A DNA stretch of 64,000 nt from contig NZ_BATP01000028.1 in the NCBI RefSeq assembly GCF_000739615.1, forward strand, positions 56,757-120,756, given 5' to 3'. Source of the stretch: Haloferula sp. BvORR071 (GTDB lineage: Bacteria; Verrucomicrobiota; Verrucomicrobiia; Verrucomicrobiales; Akkermansiaceae). The translations under genes and the position numbers were made by a program. Positions 37,062 through 46,365 of this stretch are shown here, in pieces (position 1 is the stretch's first letter; each line of letters begins with the position of its first letter). The notes under the pieces were generated by a model. That model saw only the letters and a list, made by a program, of their open reading frames with translations. It made no database searches and was not told the DNA's origin.

Positions 37062-37553
37062 CTATCGCAGCATGACCGGCGGTATCGGCAGCGTCGGCGG
37101 AGCGCCCTGCATGGCGGGCTGGAGATCCGCCCTCTTCTTTTCCGAAACCACTTCGCCCGATGCCTCATCCTTGATCCAGATGCTGGCCCGCAAGCTTTCG
37201 ATCTTTCCGGTCGCCTTGTACTTGCGCCCGGGACGAGCAAGAACACGGAGAGTCTCGCTCACCTCGAAGGGAGCGGATTGGAAACCGCCGGAGTAGGCCG
37301 CCTTCACCGTCAACTGGTGCTCGCCCGGTGCGAGCAAGATCTTCTTTTTACCGGGCCCCACCCAATAGTAATCGATCGGCAGACCGTCCACGTCTTTCAC
37401 GATGTAGCACTCGTAATTGTAGAAGTGATCGTACGTCGAACTGGTGAGCACGGCGTTGTTCGAGGAATCCCCGGCAGGGTCCTTGTAGTAGGTGGTGCAA
37501 GAGGCGAACAAGGAAGCCAATGCGGCAAAAGTGAGGCGGCGGACGATCTTCAT
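37062..37553 (-). CDS. Lipoprotein of unknown function
   Basis: This encodes 163 residues from ATG at 37553 (MKIVRRLTFAALASLFASC); Cys19 after LFAS is the lipobox. The open frame extends far upstream over another gene, but only this start gives a signal peptide. The mature part has GKKKILLAPGEHQLTVKAAY (about 78-97), a pattern like PEGA-type surface domains, and a Pro-rich end (GAPPTLPIPPVMLR). No known family beyond that resemblance. It is probably an outer-membrane lipoprotein. Confidence 0.7.
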   Translation of the reverse strand: MKIVRRLTFAALASLFASCTTYYKDPAGDSSNNAVLTSSTYDHFYNYECYIVKDVDGLPIDYYWVGPGKKKILLAPGEHQLTVKAAYSGGFQSAPFEVSETLRVLARPGRKYKATGKIESLRASIWIKDEASGEVVSEKKRADLQPAMQGAPPTLPIPPVMLR

Positions 37554-37606
37554 GAATCTGCGAGGGACCCGAACATGGTCCGCTGTGCTTTTGAAGCTGA
37601 AAGCGC

Positions 37607-38485
37607 TCAATCTCCAGCCGCGGCCAGCCACTCCAGACGGTGGCGCAGCCTCTCCTGCCGTTCCGCGCTCATATCCGGATACAACACCGGATACCAAGCG
37701 GTCATCACTGCCGCCCGGCCGATCATGCAGTGCTGCATGATCACCCGATCGATGATCCCTCCCGCCGCGCGATAGGCATCGAGGACCGCATCCGCATAGG
37801 TGTGGTCCTCCTCCAGAACCCGCGCATTCCAGATCATCGACGCCAAGTCCCACTCCACCGGGCCGCTGAAGGTATCCTCCCAATCCGTCCACAGGAGGCC
37901 GAGCGTGGTGTTCATGAGATTGCCCAGATGGGCATCGCCGTGCAGCGCTTGTCCGGGGAATCCCGACAAGCCCGCGATGGAGGATTCCATGCGTTCGCGG
38001 AGCAACCCGATCGTCTCCAAGGGAAACAAGTCGCGCCGCTCCAAGGTCTCTAACAGAGCGACGCTCTCGTGGAGAATCGCCAACTCCGGAAGCGGTTCAG
38101 TGAAAGCGCGCAGCACTTCATGGCAATGGAATATGGTCCGCCCGATTGCCTCCGGCCCCGGCTCATCCTCCACCCGCGTGACGAACTGCCAGAAATTGAT
38201 CGGATACCCCGAGTGCTGGTGTGGGCCGGGAGGAATCTTCGGATGCATCGGAATCACCGGTGCCCCGTTCCCCGCCAGATGCTGCGCCACCGCATTTTCG
38301 CGGGCGAACCAGTCCGTCCCCTGCCGCGGACCGTCCACATCCTGCACCACCCGTGCGACCAAGTCTTCTGTTAGGCGGACCACCAGAGTGCTGCTGTTCT
38401 GCAAGATCTCGCAACGGTCCGGGACAATCCCGTGGGCGATGGCGGTTTCCGTGGCGGCACGGATGGGAAGATCAGGATCGGGCAT
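37607..38485 (-). CDS. APH-family phosphotransferase
   Basis: This encodes 292 residues from ATG at 38485 (MPDPDLPIRAATETA); the open frame begins at TTG 38500. The kinase-like core has VVRLTEDLVARVV (about 34-46) near the N-lobe, the catalytic loop ALHGDAHLGNLM (about 180-191) and the metal site WTDWEDTFSGPVEWDLAS (about 199-216). The family phosphorylates aminoglycosides, choline, sugars and other small molecules, so a resistance role should not be assumed. The substrate is unknown. Confidence 0.82.
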   Translation of the reverse strand: MPDPDLPIRAATETAIAHGIVPDRCEILQNSSTLVVRLTEDLVARVVQDVDGPRQGTDWFARENAVAQHLAGNGAPVIPMHPKIPPGPHQHSGYPINFWQFVTRVEDEPGPEAIGRTIFHCHEVLRAFTEPLPELAILHESVALLETLERRDLFPLETIGLLRERMESSIAGLSGFPGQALHGDAHLGNLMNTTLGLLWTDWEDTFSGPVEWDLASMIWNARVLEEDHTYADAVLDAYRAAGGIIDRVIMQHCMIGRAAVMTAWYPVLYPDMSAERQERLRHRLEWLAAAGD

Positions 38486-38520
38486 GCGGGAGAAAGGCAA
38501 ATTGAACTTCTTCTTGTCGG

Positions 38521-39291
38521 CTACTCGCTCCGCTTCCGCGCCACGTACACCGTGCTGGCGGATTCATTCTCCCGCAGCGGATTGTAGAAGCTCACCACCT
38601 GCGATTCGCAGCTCTCGAAGACCTCACCCAGCGCCTTCATGAAGCCCGCCTCCGGCGGATCGTCCGACCACAGGGCGAAGATCCCGCCCGGATGCAGCTT
38701 CTCCGCCAAGCTCCGAAGGCCCTCCGTCGCGTAGAAGGCAGCATTCGTCTCGTGCAGGAGATTCGCGGGTGAGTGGTCGATATCCAGCAGCACGGCATGA
38801 AAGCGACGCCCCGGGACATCCGGATCAAAGGCCGCTTCCTCTCTGCCCGCCACGGCCAGCGCGAAGAAATCCCCGTGAACGAAACGGCAGCGCTTATCCG
38901 CCACCAGCCCGGCGCCTAGGGGCACTAGGCCCTGCTGATGCCATTCGATCACCGGCTGCAGGTAGTCCACCACGATCAGGGAGGCTACGCTGGCATGTTC
39001 CAGCGCCGCGCGGGCGGTGTAGCCCAGCCCGAGGCCCCCGACGACCACATCGAGCCGGGCAGCTTCCCCGGGGAAAGCCTGCTCCGCGGCAGCCAGTCCC
39101 AGCCGGGACAGTGCCTGCTCCACCTCGGTGAACATGCTCGTCATCAGATAGGCGTCACCGAGGATGATCTCGTGGACCTCCAGGTTATCGAGCGAGGGCA
39201 TGATCCGGCGCCGGAGGCTCAAATCCCCGAGCGCGGTCTGGCGGAAATCGAGTTCTTCAAAGCGGCGGGGCGATTGCACGCACCGAGCCAT
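38521..39291 (-). CDS. Spermidine-synthase-like methyltransferase-fold protein
   Basis: This encodes 256 residues from ATG at 39291 (MARCVQSPRRFEELDFRQT). The Rossmann SAM site DVVVGGLGLGYTARAAL (about 87-103), VVDYLQPVIEWH (about 114-125), HGDFFAL (about 146-152) and LLDIDHSP (about 171-178) match the polyamine-synthase/methyltransferase group. Spermidine synthase has an Asp pair for aminopropyl transfer; here the acidic residue in LLDIDHSP is a candidate. It may instead be a methyltransferase. An in-frame start at 39396 is less likely. It is divergent from the second beta-repeat gene. Confidence 0.7.
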   Translation of the reverse strand: MARCVQSPRRFEELDFRQTALGDLSLRRRIMPSLDNLEVHEIILGDAYLMTSMFTEVEQALSRLGLAAAEQAFPGEAARLDVVVGGLGLGYTARAALEHASVASLIVVDYLQPVIEWHQQGLVPLGAGLVADKRCRFVHGDFFALAVAGREEAAFDPDVPGRRFHAVLLDIDHSPANLLHETNAAFYATEGLRSLAEKLHPGGIFALWSDDPPEAGFMKALGEVFESCESQVVSFYNPLRENESASTVYVARKRSE

Positions 39292-39500
39292 GCCGGAACC
39301 CGGCGCGCCGTGACATGCAAAAAACTGCAAGGGAACAATCCGCAGGCTGGTGACACCTGAAATTAGCGACCCGAAAAAACCCCAGGAATTGGTCACTTTT
39401 AATCTAGACTATCCAGTCAGTTTCTAATTCCTACCGTCCGCTCCGGATTCAGCCGGTGCCAAACCCCGGTCGGGTCGCCCATCTCCGCATCACCGATTCG

Positions 39501-42500
39501 ATGAAACACCACGTCTACCCGATCATCGCCGCCCTCCTGGCCACCGCCCACAGCCTGCCCGCCGCCACCTACACTTGGACCGGCACTACCAGTGGCGCTT
39601 GGGATACCGCCACCCCGGCGAACTGGGGAGGAACCACGCCCGCCTTCAACAATACCGCGGATGTGGTCTTCAACGCAGCCACCCCCATCGCCACCTACAA
39701 TACCTTCCTCGGCGGCGCGGCCCGGACGGTGCGCTCGATCAACTTCACCGGGGCATTCACCGCCCCTTTGGAAATCCGCACCAACCAAAACAATGCCACG
39801 GCGCGGATGCTCAACCTCACCGCAGATAGCGGGAGCGCCTCGCTGAATGTCGACGCATCCGTGGGCGCCCTGGTCACCATCGGCCAAGGCACCGGCACCG
39901 ACAACAACGGTACGGTCAGCCTCGGGAGCGATCTCTCGGTCGTCCATAATGGCTCGGCCAACCTGGTCGTCTCCCGCCCGATCAACGAAAGCGTGGCCGG
40001 GCGATCGATCACCAAGTCCGGCAGCGGCACCCTTCTGCTCTCCGGTGCGAATACCTACACCGGGGCTACCACCATCAATGCGGGCATCCTCCGCCTCGGC
40101 AATGCCAACGGCTTGGGAGCGACCAGCGGCGATACCGTCGTCAATGCCGGCGGCACGCTGGATGTGAACAACAACATCATCCCGGCAGGCGAGAGCGTCT
40201 CGATCGCCGGGGCCGGCCAAGGCGGCATCGGTGCACTCTACTCGAATAGCGGCAACAGCGGTACCGAGACCAAGATCACCGATGGCTTGATCCTCACTGC
40301 CGACGCCAGCGTGGGCGCGCCCTCCGGCATCCGCTACGGCGTGGGCCACAATGGCAGCCCAACCACCGGCAATTTCACCCTGACCAAGGTCGGAGCGGGG
40401 CAGTTCGACCTGCGCGGACCGGTGACCATCGGCGACATCGTGGTCCAGCAAGGCGCCTTCCAGACCGAGGGTGCGGCGCTCTACAACAACGGCCTGCTAA
40501 CCTTGAACAGCGGCACGGAATTCCGGGTCTTCCAGATCAACAATCCCTTCCCGCGCAACATCGTCGCCACCGACGCCAAGATCTTCAACGGCGGCTCGAA
40601 CCTGAACGGTGACACGATCGCGGGCAACATCACCCTCAACGGCACCAACTCCTTTGAGAGCAACGGTGCCGAGACCACCGACAAGCTGATCTTCACCGGC
40701 AATATCGGCGAAGGAACTCCGGGAGCCGCCGTCAATATCGGCGGGGTCCGCCGGGTGGTGCTCTCCGGCACGAATACCTACACCGGCCTAACCTCGGTGA
40801 ATACCGGCGCGCTGGAGCTTTCCGGCTCACTGAGCGGCCCGATCTCGGTTGCCCCCAGCACGACCTTGGATGGTGAGGGCTCGACGACCGGCTCGATCAC
40901 CTTCGCCAACGGCGCGAACCTCCAGTTCAACCCCAGCACCACCGGCGCGAACCAATACCTGCGTGCTGCCGACGTGATCATCGCCCCCGGCGAAGCGATC
41001 AACGTGACTGCCACCGCACCCTCCGCGGGCGCAAGTGCCGTGATCCTTCACGACAACAACGGCGGCCTGGATCTGAACAGCTTCATCCTCTTCAACGCTG
41101 GCCGCGGTGTGCTCAGCCTCGGCGGCACCGGTGGCACCTCGGACCTGATCTACAATTTCCAAGCCGCCAATCTGGAATGGCGCGCCTACAGCAGTGCCTT
41201 CTGGGGCGTCGGCGATGCCTCTAACAACTTCCAGAATCTGGGCACCGCTGCCCACGACGACTTCCTCGAACGCGACAATGTCGACTTCACGGACGCCGCC
41301 ACCGGGACCGTGACCCTCATCCAGAGCATCCTCGCCGGGACGGTGAACTTCAAGAACACCGCCGGCAACGACCTCAGCATCCAGCCGACTTCGATCGAGA
41401 ACCTGGATGCCTTTGCCATCAACAAGACCTCCTCCGGCAATGTGATCCTTGGTGCTGCATTGACGGGTACCGCCTCTGTAACGGCGGGTGGCAGCGGCAC
41501 CCTGACCTTGGCCGGCAATAACACCAACACGGGCGCAATCACCGTGAACGGCGGCTCCTTGATCCTGTCCGGCACCAACCCGAGCACCGCGTCCCTGACC
41601 GTGAATGCCGGAGCCCTGCAGGTCGGCACCGGTGGCACCACGGGCACCTGGGCGGGTTCGATCGTGAACAATGGCTCGGTTGCCTTCAACCGGAGTGACA
41701 ACCTCACCTACAACGGCGTCATCAGCGGCAGCGGGACCTTCACCAAGGACGGCACCGGCACCCTGACCCTCGGCGGGAACAGCAGCTACACCGGCCTGAC
41801 CACGGTGAATGCGGGCGCTCTCCAGATCGGCGCTGGCGCTGCCGCCGGGACCATCGGTGGTGACCTGCAGGTCCAAGCGGGCGCATTCGCCGACTTCAAC
41901 CGCTCGGATGCCACGACCTATGCCGGAACCATCACCGGTAGCGGCTCGATCAACAAGCGCGCCACCGGGACCGTCACGCTGACCGGGAACAACAGCTTCT
42001 CCGGTGGTCTCAACATCTACAACGGCGTCCTGATCGCGGGCGATGCGAACCTCGGCAGCGGCCCGATCACCATGGGCCCGGGCTTGGCGAACACCAACAC
42101 CCTGTCCCTCACCGGCTCCACCGACAACGAGATCTTCTTCTCCAACGGCGGCACCGGGAACAAGATCATCAACCTCGCCACGGGCGCTACCGATGCCACC
42201 CTGAGCGGCACGATCCACCTCGACGCGGACCCCTCGGCAGTGGCGGGCGTCTCCCGCATCAGTCCGGTGGCGGGCGGCACCATCGTGATCGCTGGCAAGA
42301 TGACCGGCAGCGGGGTGGCCGGCTATACCAAGCGCAATACCGGGACAGTGGTGATCACCAACAACACCAACGACTACACCGGCCCCACCCACGTCGTGGA
42401 CAACGGCACGCTGCTGGTGAATGGCCGGGTCCCGGGCAATCTCTTCTTCGGGGAAACGGTTGGGGTCGGCACTAACACTGGTTCGGGCGGCGTGCTCGGT

Positions 42501-43355
42501 GGCTCCGGTAGCATCGGTGGCAACGTGAAGCTTCAGAACGCCAGCAGGATCTCGCCCGGTGGCACCAGCGCTGCCGGTGTGAACACCGACACGCAGGCCA
42601 CGCTGACCATCAACGGCAGCCTTGACGTCAGCCTGATCAGCAGCAGCACCGGCAAGATCATCCTGCAGCTCGGTGCCCTGGCCGGAACGAACGACAAGAT
42701 CCGGGTGGATGGCGGTCTGGCCCTCGGCACGGGAGCCATCGGCCTGAGCGAATTCAACATCACGAACTCGGGCGGACTCCAGGCGGGAACCTACACCCTG
42801 ATCAGCACCGGCACCGGGATCACCGGCACGCTCGATCCGGCGGACCTCAGCGCTGAGATCTCCCCCGGTCTCACCGGCACGCTCGCCATCAGCGGCAACA
42901 ACCTGGTGCTGACGGTCGGCTCCGGCGGCAATCCCTACACCACCTGGACCTCCAGCTTCCCCGGCCTGACCAACACCGACTTCGAATTCGACTTCGACGG
43001 CGACGGCATCAGCACCGGCCTGGAGTGGGTGCTCGGTGGCAACCCGACCTTGAACGACACCGCGGCAATCGCTCCGACCGTCACTGCCAATGCCACATCC
43101 GGAATCACGCTAAGCTTCAAGCGTGAGGAAGACTCGATCGGTGCCGTCACCCTGGCGGTCGAGTATGGCGGCACCCTGGCCGCGACCTGGCCGAAGGCGG
43201 TCCTCATCGGTGCCGCATCCTCCGGCCCGGATGCCAACGGCGTGGTGGTAACGGTCAACGCAGCAACCGATCCGGATACCGTCACGGTCAATATCCCGGC
43301 TTCCAATGCGGTAGGCGGCAAGCTCTTCGCACGTCTCAAGGCGACGCAGCCCTGA
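39501..43355 (+). CDS. Second giant beta-strand-repeat (autotransporter-associated) protein
   Basis: This encodes 1284 residues from ATG at 39501 (MKHHVYPIIAALLATAHSLPAA, a signal peptide); an upstream GTG at 39456 is in frame but gives no signal. The body is a solenoid of autotransporter-associated repeats with the phrase GANTYTGATTINAG, SGTNTYTGLTSVNTG and GNSSYTGLTTVNAG. Late in the protein, DFDGDGISTGLEWVLGGNP (about 1158-1176) and a final beta domain ending LFARLKATQP mirror the other giant protein at 27713-31813. No membrane anchor or translocator barrel is present. It is probably surface-displayed or secreted, and is followed by a strong terminator. Confidence 0.85.
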   Translation: MKHHVYPIIAALLATAHSLPAATYTWTGTTSGAWDTATPANWGGTTPAFNNTADVVFNAATPIATYNTFLGGAARTVRSINFTGAFTAPLEIRTNQNNATARMLNLTADSGSASLNVDASVGALVTIGQGTGTDNNGTVSLGSDLSVVHNGSANLVVSRPINESVAGRSITKSGSGTLLLSGANTYTGATTINAGILRLGNANGLGATSGDTVVNAGGTLDVNNNIIPAGESVSIAGAGQGGIGALYSNSGNSGTETKITDGLILTADASVGAPSGIRYGVGHNGSPTTGNFTLTKVGAGQFDLRGPVTIGDIVVQQGAFQTEGAALYNNGLLTLNSGTEFRVFQINNPFPRNIVATDAKIFNGGSNLNGDTIAGNITLNGTNSFESNGAETTDKLIFTGNIGEGTPGAAVNIGGVRRVVLSGTNTYTGLTSVNTGALELSGSLSGPISVAPSTTLDGEGSTTGSITFANGANLQFNPSTTGANQYLRAADVIIAPGEAINVTATAPSAGASAVILHDNNGGLDLNSFILFNAGRGVLSLGGTGGTSDLIYNFQAANLEWRAYSSAFWGVGDASNNFQNLGTAAHDDFLERDNVDFTDAATGTVTLIQSILAGTVNFKNTAGNDLSIQPTSIENLDAFAINKTSSGNVILGAALTGTASVTAGGSGTLTLAGNNTNTGAITVNGGSLILSGTNPSTASLTVNAGALQVGTGGTTGTWAGSIVNNGSVAFNRSDNLTYNGVISGSGTFTKDGTGTLTLGGNSSYTGLTTVNAGALQIGAGAAAGTIGGDLQVQAGAFADFNRSDATTYAGTITGSGSINKRATGTVTLTGNNSFSGGLNIYNGVLIAGDANLGSGPITMGPGLANTNTLSLTGSTDNEIFFSNGGTGNKIINLATGATDATLSGTIHLDADPSAVAGVSRISPVAGGTIVIAGKMTGSGVAGYTKRNTGTVVITNNTNDYTGPTHVVDNGTLLVNGRVPGNLFFGETVGVGTNTGSGGVLGGSGSIGGNVKLQNASRISPGGTSAAGVNTDTQATLTINGSLDVSLISSSTGKIILQLGALAGTNDKIRVDGGLALGTGAIGLSEFNITNSGGLQAGTYTLISTGTGITGTLDPADLSAEISPGLTGTLAISGNNLVLTVGSGGNPYTTWTSSFPGLTNTDFEFDFDGDGISTGLEWVLGGNPTLNDTAAIAPTVTANATSGITLSFKREEDSIGAVTLAVEYGGTLAATWPKAVLIGAASSGPDANGVVVTVNAATDPDTVTVNIPASNAVGGKLFARLKATQP

Positions 43356-43395
43356 GCTGCCGGCAGCCTGCAGAAGCAATTCAGTAGCAACGCAA

Positions 43396-43435
43396 AAACC
43401 GGTGGCGGGCTCGGCCCGTCACCGGTTTCTTTTTT
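43396..43435 (+). terminator. Strong Rho-independent terminator
   Basis: AAACCGGTGGCGGGC (43396-43410), loop TCG, GCCCGTCACCGGTTT (43414-43428) with one G-T wobble, then CTTTTTT. A 15-bp stem 41 bp past the stop of the beta-repeat gene. Confidence 0.93.
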
Positions 43436-43557
43436 CCCGCGCAATGGAAGAGGAGTCGCGCGAGGGATGGTGCGGGACCCTGGTCATGATCCAGGGCGCT
43501 CCCGCGCTGCGGGGGGAAATTCGTTCGTTCGCTAACCGGATACGATTCGGACCCGGC

Positions 43558-43890
43558 TCAACCTTTCTGCTTCTTTTTGCCGCCCTTGGCGTGGGCGTGA
43601 CGGCCCTTGCCATGCTTCTTCTTGCCGCCAGCATTGAACTCCTTCCGGGAGAGCTTGCCGTCGCCATTCTTATCCTTGCGGACGAAGATCTTCTCCCGCT
43701 TGGGACCGACCTTGCCGCCAGCGGCAAACTCCTCTTTGGTCAAGAAGCCGTTGTGGTCGGCGTCCTTCTTCTTGAAGCCAGCGTGGGCCTCCTGCTTGTG
43801 CTTCCTCGCGCCGGCTCCCGGCTTGGCGGCCTGGAGCGGGAGGACGAGTGCGGTGAGCGCCAGTACGATCAGACTGATTTTGCTCTTCAT
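43558..43890 (-). CDS. Secreted EF-hand protein
   Basis: This encodes 110 residues with signal peptide MKSKISLIVLALTALVLPLQA. Two EF-hand calcium loops are visible: DADHNGFLTKEEF (about 43-55) and DKNGDGKLSRKEF (about 73-85). The rest is very rich in Lys, His and Gly. Such EF-hand proteins are common in Verrucomicrobia and Planctomycetes, probably binding calcium outside the cell. It is one of two such genes close together (see 44138-44473). Confidence 0.8.
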   Translation of the reverse strand: MKSKISLIVLALTALVLPLQAAKPGAGARKHKQEAHAGFKKKDADHNGFLTKEEFAAGGKVGPKREKIFVRKDKNGDGKLSRKEFNAGGKKKHGKGRHAHAKGGKKKQKG

Positions 43891-44137
43891 GGTGGGTGGG
43901 TCCTAACTTGCTGACTTGCGTTCTTGGTTTGGCCCGCACGGCGCCGCGTCGGCACCAGACTGCGGTCTTCCTAAAAGGATTTCGGCAAGCGCACGGGTGT
44001 TCCGCGATTTGCTGACGGCCCGGAATACTCTGCCCCACCGCAGCTGGGCCGCCCCACCAATCCTGCGGCAGGCATGGCCAGTCGCGACGACCATGCCTCC
44101 CTGCACCAAGACGTTTCGCGCAGACCGTGCTTGTTCC

Positions 44138-44473
44138 CTACAATCCGAGCAGCGCTTCGATTTCCGACTTCGAGAGGGTGCGGTCGCCGTTCTTGTTGGC
44201 GTCGTCGAACTTCTTGCCGCCCGCTTCCTTGTCAGTCTCGCGGCTGAGGAATTCATCGCGGCTGAGCGAGCCGTCGTGATTCCCGTCGCGCTCCTCAAGG
44301 AACTTCTTCACGGCCTCGTGCTTGCGGTCGCGCTCCTCCTTTTCTTTCTGCTCCTTTTTCTCCTCCGCCTTGTCGCGCTTGGTCGGTCCTTTCGGAATCC
44401 CGCCGCGCTTGGCCCCCGCCTCCACTGGAAGGATGAGCGCCGCGAGCATCATGGCCACGATCGTTGTTTTCAT
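44138..44473 (-). CDS. Secreted EF-hand protein
   Basis: This encodes 111 residues from ATG at 44473 (MKTTIVAMMLAALILPVEA); an in-frame ATG at 44560 lies before an unlikely 29-residue extension. After the signal peptide is a highly charged helical stretch (RDKAEEKKEQKEKEERDRKH, about 32-51) that looks like a coiled coil. The EF-hand loops are DGNHDGSLSRDEF (about 62-74) and DANKNGDRTLSKSE (about 89-102). It is related in layout to the protein at 43558-43890, but the charged region differs. Confidence 0.78.
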   Translation of the reverse strand: MKTTIVAMMLAALILPVEAGAKRGGIPKGPTKRDKAEEKKEQKEKEERDRKHEAVKKFLEERDGNHDGSLSRDEFLSRETDKEAGGKKFDDANKNGDRTLSKSEIEALLGL

Positions 44474-44613
44474 GGGATTCAGGGGAATGGATTTTCCAAG
44501 GCTGGCATCCGGTAGCTTAACCGCCGAAACGCAAGCGCTCCACGAGAATGATTTCATCAACCCTCCTGGTGTTCCCCAATACCCGCGGCGCAGCCGCCTT
44601 GGACCGCGTGTAG

Positions 44614-44664
44614 CCTGCTGCCGTGAAGCACCAGGCGGTCCGCGGATTCACCAGTGGCAGCAGG
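44614..44664 (-). terminator. Long hairpin between the sulfatase and EF-hand genes
   Basis: CCTGCTGCC-GTGAA (44614-44627) pairs with TTCAC...GGCAGCAGG (44647-44664) across a 19-base loop, with a 4-base bulge. It lies about 34 bp past the stop of the sulfatase gene on the minus strand. There is no T-tract; it may end or stabilise that transcript. Confidence 0.45.
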
Positions 44665-44697
44665 TGCCGAATCACCACTGCCACTCGTCTCCTCGAT

Positions 44698-46317
44698 CTA
44701 CTCCTCCCCTTTCTCTCCACGCTTGCCGCCTCCGCCAGCACCCGCTTGCGCCCCGGGCTTCGGCAGCACCTGTGACCTCTCTGCCCAGCTCCTCCACAGC
44801 TTCCTCAATTCCTCCGCCTTCTCCGACTGCGAGGAAGCGAGATCATGCAGCTCCGTGCGGTCCGCCTTCATGTCGTAGAGCTCCCACGGTCCCCGCATCC
44901 CCTTGCGCACCAGCTTCAAGTCCCCCTGACGCACCGCGGCATTCCCCTCGTGCTCCCAAAAGAGTTCGCGGGGCTTGAGCGGACCTGACCCCGTCAGCAA
45001 AGGCTTCAAGCTCAACCCTGCCACCGGCGTCACCGCCTTGCCATTCCGTGATTCCGGATAAGTCGCTCCACCCAGATCCAAGCAGGTCGGCAGGATATCG
45101 ATCACATGCCCCGGGGTGGTGATGAACTTCGGCGAACCCTCCGCCACCTTGATCCCCGCAGGCCAGTGGGCGATCAGCGGCGAGGCGATGCCGCCCTCGT
45201 GGTTGAAGTGCTTGAACATCCGGAAAGGGGTGTTCTCCAGGTAGGCCCAGCTTTGTCCGCAGAACCACTCCGAGTCCGCCTTGGTTGGATCGCCATTGCT
45301 TTTGCCATTCGGACCGGACTCGGCATTGCCGCCATTGTCGCTCATGAACAGGATCACCGTGTTGTCCAAGGTGTTCCGCTCCTTGAGCGCATTGACCAAG
45401 GTGCCGACCGAGCGATCAAGGCGCGTGACCACTGCGGCATAGGTTGCCATCAGATGATCGAAGCGGTCCTTAGCGGCATCATCCAGGCTATCCCACGCGG
45501 CCACCGTGTCCGGGCGCGGCGCTTGCTGCCATGCGGCATCGATCAGGCCCATCTCGCGCTGGCGGGCGAGGCGCTTGGCGGCAAGGGCATCCCAGCCCTC
45601 CTTGTACTTGCCGCGGAAGCGATCAATGTCCGCCTGCTCCGCTTGCAGTGGGAAGTGCGGCGCGACGTAGGCCATGTAGAGGAAGAAGGGCTTCTGCTCC
45701 TTGCGCGCTTCATCGATGAAGCGGATGCCGTAGTCCACCCACAGGTCGCTGCTATACCAGTTCTTCGGCAGGCGCTCATCGCGCGGGCCGATCGACTCGC
45801 CATTGAGGAAGAGATTGCAGCGCGGGCTATCCGGGAAATACACACCGCCGGCCGGCATGTTCAGGCTGCGCTGGAAGCCACGCGCACCCGGGCGTTGGTC
45901 TGGATCATGGCCGACGTGCCACTTGCCGGTCATCGCAGTGAAATAGCCGGCCTTGCTCAGGCCCTCGGCGATCGTGGAGGTGTTGTCGGTGAGGAAGCCG
46001 CGATAGCCGGGCTCCTTCTCATCTTCATTCATCAAGCCGATCCCCGCTTGGTGGGAATAGAGGCCGGTGAGCAATGCAGCCCGGGTGGGACAGCAACGGC
46101 CGGTGTTGTAAAATTGCGAGAAGCGCACCCCCTTCGCCGCCAGCGCATCAATGTTTGGCGTCGGGATCTCACTACCGTAGCAGCCGATATCGGAGAAGCC
46201 CATGTCATCCGCGAGAATGACGATGATGTTCGGCTTCGCCGGAGCCGCGGCAGGCTCGGGATCGGCGTGGAGGAGCAGTGGCGAAGCGCAAATGAGCGCG
46301 AGGAGCAGACGTTTCAT
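44698..46317 (-). CDS. Secreted type I sulfatase
   Basis: This encodes 539 residues from ATG at 46317 (MKRLLLALICASPLLLHA, a signal peptide). Metal ligands lie in ILADDMG (about 34-40). The catalytic motif GRCCPTRAALLTG (about 73-85) has Cys75 as the residue converted to formylglycine (C-x-P-T-R). GKWHVGHDP (about 126-134) and FMSDNGGNAESG (about 308-319) complete the alkaline-phosphatase-type site. The overall pattern fits the S1 arylsulfatase-A-like family; the substrate is likely a sulfated glycan. It is downstream of a second sulfatase and of the ECF sigma/FecR pair, all on the minus strand. Confidence 0.92.
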   Translation of the reverse strand: MKRLLLALICASPLLLHADPEPAAAPAKPNIIVILADDMGFSDIGCYGSEIPTPNIDALAAKGVRFSQFYNTGRCCPTRAALLTGLYSHQAGIGLMNEDEKEPGYRGFLTDNTSTIAEGLSKAGYFTAMTGKWHVGHDPDQRPGARGFQRSLNMPAGGVYFPDSPRCNLFLNGESIGPRDERLPKNWYSSDLWVDYGIRFIDEARKEQKPFFLYMAYVAPHFPLQAEQADIDRFRGKYKEGWDALAAKRLARQREMGLIDAAWQQAPRPDTVAAWDSLDDAAKDRFDHLMATYAAVVTRLDRSVGTLVNALKERNTLDNTVILFMSDNGGNAESGPNGKSNGDPTKADSEWFCGQSWAYLENTPFRMFKHFNHEGGIASPLIAHWPAGIKVAEGSPKFITTPGHVIDILPTCLDLGGATYPESRNGKAVTPVAGLSLKPLLTGSGPLKPRELFWEHEGNAAVRQGDLKLVRKGMRGPWELYDMKADRTELHDLASSQSEKAEELRKLWRSWAERSQVLPKPGAQAGAGGGGKRGEKGEE

Positions 46318-46365
46318 GCAAGGGTAGATCAATGGAGCGGAAGAGGTGGATTGGTAGCGGCGATC

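Noticed and set aside
41500..42400. Repeated short DNA phrases resembling a repeat array
   Set aside because: They follow the protein repeats of the beta-strand protein and drift at codon third positions, so they are not CRISPR or other DNA repeats.
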